NCBI RefSeq assembly: GCF_943734655.1
Contig: NC_071354.1
Location: forward strand, 10,324,001-10,388,000
Direction of reading: 5' to 3'
Origin: Sabethes cyaneus
Taxonomy: Eukaryota; Arthropoda; Insecta; Diptera; Culicidae
DNA: 64,000 nt
Part shown: positions 55,921 to 64,000 of the stretch, in pieces
How the letters are laid out: every line of letters starts with the position of its first letter
How positions within the stretch are numbered: the stretch's first letter is position 1
Position numbers and translations under genes: made by a program
Notes under the pieces: model-generated
Databases searched by the model: none
Told to the model about the DNA's origin: nothing
The model's input: only the letters and a program-made list of their open reading frames with translations

Positions 55921-58900
55921 CCGACTTAGAGATATCATAAGACTTAACACATCAAAAATGCTTTCACTAAATAGTTTAGCTTGTGATGGCCCTAGTAAGA
56001 AAGTCATCAAAATCATTGTGAAAGTTGATTAAAAGTGTGTTTTTCCTTTTCGAACTTGCATGACACCTTCGTTTGGATTGCACAATCGCAGTAGGCTAAA
56101 AGTAGTGAGAAATTCGCAGCTTTTCTGGTGTTTTTTCAGACATTCTTTTTTTGCTGGACGCAAAGGTGAGGTTTTGTTTACAAAGTTGACCATATTTTGG
56201 TTGGGGTTGTCGCACCACTTTTGGTCCTAACAAGGTACAGTAATGGGGTAAAAAATAAGTCGCAGTTCAAACGACGCGAGTGAAAAGCATTCTACCGAGT
56301 GCGTGCGTAATTTCGACGAACTTCTACTTTTCGTTTTTTTTTGTGCTCACTCTGTTGTTATGCTAAAACCGACCCAACATTTTCCCGTAATGTTTGCTTT
56401 GGCTCGTATTAAAACATTCATACGCTCGTCGCCCGGAACATTTTCGGTTTGGGTAACCTTTTCTCCGGGTAGGCTCGAGTTTGGTGTTTTGATGATGTTG
56501 AGTGGTTTTTTAACTTTGAGTTTAAGAAACAGAAAGTCTCAAGAATGTCAATGGATGTTTTCTCCGGTAACATTTTGAAAAGCAATTAGAGTTCGGTATT
56601 CGGCAAAAGTTTGAACAGCAGACTCTTTCGGCAAATTAGTTCTGCATCCTTGCTTCACTTCAACTCCATCCGAACAAACGCAACAACGAACGGCGGGGTC
56701 TGCTTAACCATTTCCGTAGATGTCACGCAGGGCTGGATGCATACCGTTCTTGCTGCTCTAGCTAGCTCTGCTAGCTCCAGCTCCATCCAGCGCTACTGCC
56801 GTCGTCAGCTGATGACAGTAAATAATGGCACAAACTTTACGTTAACGTAATCAGTTTTCCATTTACCCTGTTTTGCGTTCGTGGTTTCTTGCAAGTCGAT
56901 GCTGACGTTCAGTCAGCAGCAACAAACGGTAGCCTGTCGATTCATGCCGCCGAAAGACATCGTAATTTTCCTTTCGTCATCGTCGTCGTCGTTACCAGTC
57001 ACCAGCCACCGCCGCCTTTGATTTCGTCTTTGCCTTCGCCAATGGCGCAGGGCTGCAATTTAGTTCTTTCGCTGATTAGGAATGGATTTGCTACATAATT
57101 TATAGAGCGTGATTAGGCGCCGAGGCGCGCCACGACGAGCGCGAGTGGGGGAAATTATTTAGAAATATTATTTTCGATGACTGACAGCCGGTTTTCGGGG
57201 AGGTTCGGTAAATGGCAGTCGTAAAACCACATCATCAGCGCCGGAATTGATAACTAAGTTCGGGCGGGCGAAGGTTGAGCGTATCGACAGCGGGGTCGAC
57301 AGGAGATGCCAACTTTATTAGCTGCAAAGAATGATAGACTGCTGAATAAAGCCATCTTATTACTTATTTAGAGCTTTGAAAATATAGCTGGTGGAGAATT
57401 GAAATTGCTTCTGTTGTTGACAGAGACGATGAAACGACGACGATGAGATGATTATTTTGAAAACAGAAGTGGGAAATTTAACAGCGGAACCGGATCGGAG
57501 ATCCGGTAATCGACGGTAAAATCTATCCCGATAATAAATCACGATACGACAAAAGCAATCGTTTTGCTTCTACGTGTGTCTTTTGCATTGGTGGGATTTC
57601 CCACATCAGGCACGAAGACCGTAAAAAAATTCAATCGCACTCGCACTGGTTCAAGATTTTACAATTTTCCTCCTTTCGCTTGTCCTTTCGACGAGAAAGC
57701 AACTCTACAAAAAAAAGGTAATATTTTCTTTCCTTCCACGCTCCCCGATTCACCTGATCCTGTTGTGTGAGCAAAGAAACCTCAAGAAGGTAAGATAAAT
57801 CCCAAAAGACGCACCTTCACCTTCGATTTCCTACGATCAAGTGGTATAATAAAATAATCCCAACGCCCCCGCGCGCCTGCTTCAGCCTGTTCAATTCACT
57901 CCTTTTGCCGGAGACCAACCATTATCACAGGACCGGCAAAACCGGCATCCAGCAGCATCCTGCCGCCCGAACTCAAGTGGCCAGCACTGATAAATCCTTC
58001 TTCCCATCTTCGCCCAGTCACGGCCGGCGTGCTCGATCGGACGAGAGCGCTTCTGAACCCTTTCAAGCTGACGACGACAGCAGCAGCAGCACAAGCAACC
58101 GTGCACCATCGCATCGTCATTCGACAGACAGGAAGAAGCTTCCTTCGCTTACTTCGTTCCGTGCCGGTGTGCGGAGTGCTGTTGACGGCTAGAATCCCCA
58201 CCGCGAATGCAATCGAGGGGAAAAGCGAAGGGTCATTTGCTCAGCCGGTCTCCACCATCATCGTGCTAAACCGGGAAAGGCACAAGCAGCAACAGTAGTA
58301 TAAATCTATAAAATCTAATATAATTTATTATTAATTTCACACCATTTTAATAGATTTTCCAAAATAACAATAAAATTCAATTTGGAATTCAGCTCACACA
58401 CTGATGGGGTACGATGCCAAAGGGGGAGGATGTGGTGCCGAGCGCACCACATCTCTCGGTACGATTAGAACGATACCCGGATCGGATGCCAGCAGGCAAC
58501 AGTTTTACGCCAAGCTCCCGTCTTCCCTTCTTACGCCGAAAAACCCGGCCATGCTCGGGGTTGGAATACGTTCGTTACCGTTACCGCTATTCCCGATGAT
58601 TGGATTGGATTTTGGGGTCGTTTCGGGGTTGGTTTCTTCTTTCGTTACGTGCTTGGAACAATCCGCCCGCATTCCGCCGTTCCTGGTAGCGCGACCACGT
58701 ACAAAAACAACTGCACCGAGAGTTGCCGGGAGCTTCCTTTGCCTTTGCGGCAACAGGGAAAACGTGTCCGAGTTGCATCATATGTTACACAGCGAACGTA
58801 GTGACTGCTCGAATTGTAAATGTTTGCTGGGCTGCTGCTGCTGCTAGAGAAGAGAGTGAGTTCAGTTCAACCCTGTTGAAGGAAAGCCACATCACGAAGC

Positions 58901-59744
58901 AGCGCCTGCTTATCTCGCTGTCGGCATCACAACACAACACCGAATCTGTTCGATCCTTCAAAAGAACCATCAATAGCAGCGCCCAAATCAGCAAGAACCA
59001 AACGGGAGAGGCTTTGTCTAGCTTCGTTATCGTCAACCGTTCCGTAGATTTGCGTAGATTGTGTACACTGTTCCGGCTGAAGGGAGCTAGAGCCAAACCA
59101 AGTGGGATATATACGCCGTACATATGTACCGGCCTTATTAGTGCGGTGCGCGGTGGGGTACTCGAAACGGCGGAGAGTAGCCGATCCGATCCGGTTAGCG
59201 GCGACTGGCACTGACGACTGTATTAATTGCTTGCTACAGTTATCCTTTCGGGATTCGGTCCGAGCGACATTCACTTGCTTGCCGTGGTCTTGTGGGAGTA
59301 TTATCGCGCCGACTGACCGATTCTAGTGATGATGATGATGATGATAAAATGATGGCCGTGTGTCTAGGTGAAAGCCAAGAGTTAGTCTTTCGCTTCTAGT
59401 CAAATCGGTTTGGATTCGAGTTATTTGTTTTTGGTTTATCGCGACTCTTCTGGTATTTGAGTGAATGGTAAAGGTGAACCAGAGTCAGTCTGTATCAATT
59501 TAGATTATTTTAGTAGACTTAGGACTAATTTATCGGAAAATAACAAAACTTTCTCCGAAAGTTTGCCGTAAATTGCACCAGCAGCGTGTTCAGATATAAA
59601 CAAAAGGTGGTGCACTGACTCGACCGTTCAGAAGAATGTTTTGGCCTGGAAAAACGTGTAATCGATAGGATAGGTGGAAATCTATTATTAAGTATCACAA
59701 AAATACCGGCCGATTAGGTGGAAAACTCCGCACTTTCGGGTGTA

Positions 59745-60225
59745 ATTGGATTTAAAATGAAAGGATTTGTAAATTGAAAATGGATTTGAAATTGGATTGC
59801 AAATTGGACTTGACATAAGGCATTAAATTAGACTTGAATTTGGTCTAATCTGAGTTTGCAGTTTTTTTAATTATATTAAAAATTGGACTAAAAATGGGGT
59901 TTAAAATTTCTCCTATATTTGGAGTCATTTGGACTGGAAGTTTTACTTGGAATTAGATATGAAATCGGTCTTAAAAAGAATTTGAAGTTCTTATTTGAAA
60001 TTAGACTTGAATTAGACTTGAAGTTGAAATTGAACTTGAACTAGATTTAAAATTGTGCTCGAAACTGAACTCAAAATTAGATAAGTAAATTGGATTTCAA
60101 GTGGACTTGGAATTACATTTGAAATTAGACTAGAAATTGGCAATTTAGAAGTTTAGATTGGAATTTAAATTGAACTTGTATATTAAATTAGACTTGGACC
60201 CAAAATATTACTTGAAATTAGGACT
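59745..60225. repeat. Degenerate A/T-rich tandem repeat (TTGGACTTGAAA type)
   Basis: About 480 bp of irregular 11- to 13-bp units such as TTGGATTTGAAA, TTAGACTTGAAT and TTGAACTTGAAC. Copies are poorly conserved. It abuts the pyrimidine-rich repeat without a visible gap. Confidence 0.78.
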
Positions 60226-63200
60226 AACATATTTCGTCTTATTGTCTCGCACGTTTTACCTCTTCTGTTCCTTTTTTTCTTCTTTCCAATCCGTTTTTCT
60301 TCCTTTTAATCCGTTTTTTCTTCTTTTCTGTACGTTTTATTGGTCTTCGCTTTACCTTTTCTACTTTTTCTTCCGTTTTTCCTCCTTTTGTCTCGTTTTT
60401 CTTTTTTTCGGCCTCGTGTTTTCTGTTCCATTGATCAGTTTTTCCTCGTTTCCTGTCCCTCTTTTTCCTATTTTTAGTCCTATGTTTCCTCTTGTTTTGC
60501 CCTATTTTCTTTTATTCTTTTTCTGTTTCATTTTCCCATTCCCATTTTGTCCCATTTTTTCGCTTTATATCCCGTTTGACCTGTTTTTCCTGTTTACCTT
60601 CTTTCTTCTATCGGTTTTCCTTTTTCGTTTCTCGCTATTTTTTATTTCGCTTTTAGTTTCTTTTGCTTTATGTTCCGTTTCACCTCTTATTCTTTCTCAT
60701 TTTTCCTCTTCGCTGCCAGCAGTTTGGTCGTTATCTTCTTTACTGTCTCATTTTTCGTATATTTTAGTTCTGATTTTCTTCTGAATGTTCTTTTTTGTTT
60801 TTACACTTTTCCGGTTTTTCCTGCCCCTTTAACTCCTTTTATATTCTTTGCTTTCATCTTGTTATGTCCTGCTTTTTCTTCTGTTCTGTCACGTTCTGCT
60901 TTTCGTTTCATCCCATTTCTATTAGGTTTCCAGTCAAATAGAGAACCATTTTCCTTGTTTTGTGTTCTCGTTTGTCGTTTGTGTTTCTTGCTCCCATATT
61001 GTCTCTCATATTTTCCTTTTTCACTCTGTTCTTCCTCCTTTTCTGACCAATTTCTCTCCTTGCTTTTTCGATTTCTTCATATTTTTTCCTTTTTATGTCA
61101 TCTTTCTTGTTTTCTTCTCCGTTCTTCCTCTTTTTCTGTTTAGTCTTCTTCTTTGTTTCGTTGTTTTTTAATCATATTTCTGTAACTTTTTCTTCAGTTT
61201 TCCGTTTTTTCTCTGCTCTGTTTTCTTTTTTCGTCTTTTCCAGTTTCTAGCGCTCGGTTTTCAGTTTTTTCTAACTGTCCTAATTCTCGCTTTTCATCTT
61301 GATTTGTTTTGATTTTCCTCTTCTAGATGGCTCGTTTTTTCTCCCTTTTCTGTCACATTTATTCTGTGTTTTGCCTATGCTCTCCGTGCGTGTCTCCTTT
61401 CCCGTTTCATCATCTGTTTTTTGTCTATTTCTTTCCAATTTTAACGTCTGTTTGGTCCGATTTTCCTATTTTTTTATGTCCCATTTTTCCATTCCATTCC
61501 GATTTTTTTCTATATCTCATTTATATTTATACCTGTTTTTCTTTGGAATTCATTTTTCGCTTCTTTTAGTTCCGATTTTCTTCTGGAGTTTCTTTTTTCT
61601 GTTCCATGTACCATCTGTTTTGTTCCATGACGACTCTTTTTCGGTCTCATTTTTTGTTTTCTGTCTTTCCATTAACTCGTTTTATATTCTTTTTGGTTCG
61701 GTCTGTTCCGTTCTTCCTCTTATTATGTCCTCTTTTTCTTTTCTGTCACATTCTGTTTTTGGTTTTATCTCATTTGTCTTCTGTTTTCAGCTAAATGAAG
61801 AACCATTTTTCTTGTTTTCTGTTCTTGCTTGTCAACTTTCCCTTATTGTCTTCTTTTCTATCCGGGTTTTTTGTTCTGTTTTTTCTTGCTTTCTGACCAG
61901 TTGGTGCTCGTTTTCTTTTATTGTTTATGTTCTGTATAGAAAAATGTTCTTATCTTTCTTCTTTTCTCTTCCTTTGTTATTTTTTTCTGTTTAGTCTTCG
62001 TGGTTTTTAATCATATTTTTGTAATTTTTATTTCCGTTTTCCGTATTTTCTCGTTTCTAGCGCCCAGTTTTCGTCTTTTTCTAAGTCTTCTCCTCGTTTT
62101 TTATTTTCTTTTGTTTTGTTTTTCGTCTTTTTCTACCTTTCCTGTCACATTTATTCTGTTATTTTTCCTTTGCTCTACGGTTTTCCCGTCTCCTTCTTTC
62201 CAATTTTACCCTTTGCTTTGGTCCGTTTTTCCTGTTTTTCGTTTCTTCTTTATCTGTCTCATTTTCCCATCTCATTCTCATTCCAATTTTGTCTCATTTT
62301 ATTCAATTCATATCCCGTTTGAATTGTTTTTCTTGTTTGCTCTATCGGTTTTCTTTTTCTTTCTCGATATTCTTTCAATACGATATTTGGTTTCTCTTTT
62401 CTGTTTCGTTTTCCTTATTTTGGCTTGTTTTCCTTCTCATTGTTTCCCCTTTTTCCTCGTTCGGCCCGCCGTTTTGTCTTTCTCTTCTTTTTCTGTTTCG
62501 GTTTTCCCATCTCGTTTTTTGTTTTCTTTCCTGTAAGCATCATTTGCATTTTTTTTACTTTCGTTTGTTCCGTTCTTCCTCTTAGTTTACCTGTTTCGAT
62601 TTTCCTCTGTCTTGCTTTTCCTCCTTTTCTTTCACATTGTTTTTCATTTAATCTTGTTTGTCTTCTGTTTTTAGCGCAGTTGAGAGCCAGTTTCCATGTT
62701 TTCTGTTCTTGTTTCCTCCGTTTTTTCCTTTTCTGCTCTGTTTTTTAACCTTTTTTGAACAGTTTGTGCTACTTTTCTTTATTATTTCCCTCATTTTCTT
62801 TATCATTTTTCATTTTTTCTCGTCTTTCTTCTTTTCTATTGCTTTTTTGTTCATTTTTTTTTGTTACGATGTTTTTTCACTCATAATTTTGTAATTTTCT
62901 TTCCCGATTTCCGTCTTTTCTCTTCTTTTTTTTTCTTTTTTCGTCTTTTCCAGTTTTCGGGTTTTTCTAACTCCATTTGTTTACTATTCAATTTTCCCTA
63001 TCTTGTCTCGTTTTCCCTCTTATGCTTTTCCTCTGTTTTTTACCTCCTATTTCATTTATCGCTCTTTTTAGTTCCGATTTGCCTCTGGGACTTATTTTTT
63101 CTATTCCGTTTATCCGTTTTCTTCCATAATGAATCTTTTCCGGTCTCGTTTTTTGTTTTTAATCTTTCCGTTATCTCCTTTTATGTTTTTTTTTTATTCT

Positions 63201-64000
63201 ATCTGTTCCGTTCTACCTCTTATTATGTCACATTCTGTTTTTCGTTTTATCTCGTTTGTCTTCTGTTCTCGCTGGTCAATTTTCCGGCTCTCGTATTTTC
63301 TCCTTTTCTATCCGGGTTTTTTGTTCGGTTTTTTTTGCATTCTGACCAGTTTGTGCTCGTTTGTTTCTTTCCAATTTTACCCTTTGCTTTGGTCCGTTTT
63401 TCCTGTTTTTCGTTTCTTCTTTATCTGGCTCATTTTCCCATCTCATTCTCATTCCAATTTTGTCTCATTTTGTTCATTTTATATACCGTTTGAACTGTTT
63501 TTCTTGTTTCCTTTATGGGTTTTCTTTTTCTTTCCCTATATTCTTTCGATTCGATATTTGGTTTCTCTTTTCTGTTTCGTTTTCCTGGTTTTGTCTTGTT
63601 TTTGTTTCTTATTGTTTCCCCTTTTTCCTCGTTCTGCCCGCTGTTTTCTCTTTTTCTTCTTTTCCTGTTTCGGTTTTCCCGTCTCGTTTTTTGTTTTCTT
63701 TCCTGTTAGCTTCTTTTACAATTTTTTTTGTTTTCATTTGTTCCGTTCTTCCTTTTTTTACAAATTGTTTTTCGTTTTATCTTGTTTGCCTTCTGATTTC
63801 AGCAAAGAGATGAGCTAGTTTTTTCATTTTTTGTTCTGTTTCTTAGCCTTTTCTGACCAGTTTCTGCTCATTTTTTATTGTTTTCCTTATTTTCTTCATC
63901 GTTTTTTTCTTTTTTTTATTGCTTTTTCCAACTTTTCTGTTATTTTTATTTCCCGCTTTTCCTATACCAACTGTTTCCTCTTTCTCTTATCTTCCTGTCT
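60225..64000. repeat. Pyrimidine-rich higher-order repeat, running off the window
   Basis: About 3.8 kb in which the plus strand is mostly T and C, built from variants of TTTTCTGTTCCGTTTTTCCTC-like short units. Larger blocks recur: CCTTTGCTTTGGTCCGTTTT begins at about 62210 and again at about 63382, and the following 300 bp are parallel; CTATCCGGGTTTTTTGTTC occurs near 61858 and 63317. Long Phe/Ser/Leu-rich open frames are artefacts of absent A-containing stops. Transcribed from the teneurin promoter the RNA would be purine-rich. Confidence 0.85.

Larger units (their letters stand above)
46689..64000 (-). other. Teneurin upstream intron (over 17.3 kb), no exon found
   Basis: Upstream of the transmembrane exon the window shows no recognisable teneurin cytoplasmic exon. 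It holds a dead LINE (48225-49485), a mariner-like remnant (55640-55920), an A/T repeat (59745-60225) and a pyrimidine-rich repeat to the right edge. 46700-48220, 49490-55630 and 55930-59740 are mostly non-repetitive intron with short microsatellites (CA near 53617, GAT near 59327); I see no gene in them. Whether an alternative first exon lies here cannot be told from sequence alone. Confidence 0.7.

Noticed and set aside
58404..58847. A 147-codon plus-strand frame as a separate gene
   Set aside because: No family motif, basic/Ser-rich shadow composition, and equally long frames on the other strand.
60158..63818. Long Phe/Leu/Ser-rich plus-strand open frames that look like multi-pass membrane proteins
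   Set aside because: They arise because the pyrimidine-rich repeat almost lacks A, so stops are rare. Composition follows the repeat and several frames overlap.
1..64000. CRISPR arrays, bacterial operons, rRNA genes or intact tRNA genes
   Set aside because: None seen. The repeats are eukaryotic mobile elements or degenerate satellites, and the only tRNA-like sequences are parts of SINEs.

Overview
The window is a piece of an insect nuclear genome, most likely a dipteran and probably a mosquito. The gene is split by GT-AG introns, the conserved exons encode an insect teneurin, and the introns hold insect-type Ty3/gypsy, BEL/Pao, LINE, tRNA-derived SINE and MITE sequence. The mosquito placement rests on my recollection of the LINE and SINE families and is an inference.

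One host gene dominates: a teneurin on the minus strand, closest to my recollection of Drosophila Ten-m. I resolve nine internal coding exons (46428-46688, 43375-45369, 42359-42636, 40994-41210, 31602-31796, 30406-30817, 30159-30292, 29848-30055, 5251-10087). All nine have GT/AG boundaries, and the reading frame passes through all eight junctions. They give 8537 nt, about 2845 codons: end of the cytoplasmic tail, transmembrane segment, a very long Ser/Thr/Asn-rich stalk with a furin-type site, a conserved pre-EGF domain, eight EGF repeats (numbers 2 and 5 carry an odd cysteine), a TTR-like/FN-plug region, an NHL propeller and the YD shell. The N-terminal cytoplasmic exons (beyond 64000) and the C-terminal exon(s) (below position 1) are not in the window. 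The protein would be a single-pass (type II) synaptic adhesion receptor.

The rest is intron. 1-5250: decayed LINE, SINE and BEL/Pao pieces. 10088-29847: a complete Ty3/gypsy-type LTR retrotransposon on the plus strand (11246-17612, identical 246-bp LTRs, TTAT target duplication, small membrane ORF, gag, and pol in the +1 frame), then nested LINE fragments, a 632-bp tandem duplication, a foldback MITE, a SINE and an inverted-repeat element. 31797-40993: a roughly 6-kb minisatellite with an 11-bp period, interrupted by a SINE, a LINE that keeps its 5' part but lacks its 3' part, a 400-bp hAT-type MITE with a perfect 8-bp target duplication, and followed by a second copy of the foldback MITE. 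46689-64000: a decayed LINE, a mariner-like fragment, unremarkable intron, a 12-bp-scale A/T-rich repeat and finally about 3.8 kb of pyrimidine-rich higher-order repeat running off the window.

The signals most worth checking are a 309-nt AG-free zone with a distant branch-point match in front of one teneurin exon, the retrotransposon's gag-pol junction (UUU CGU UAA, +1 shift) with its small transmembrane ORF, and the minisatellite/LINE/MITE nest.
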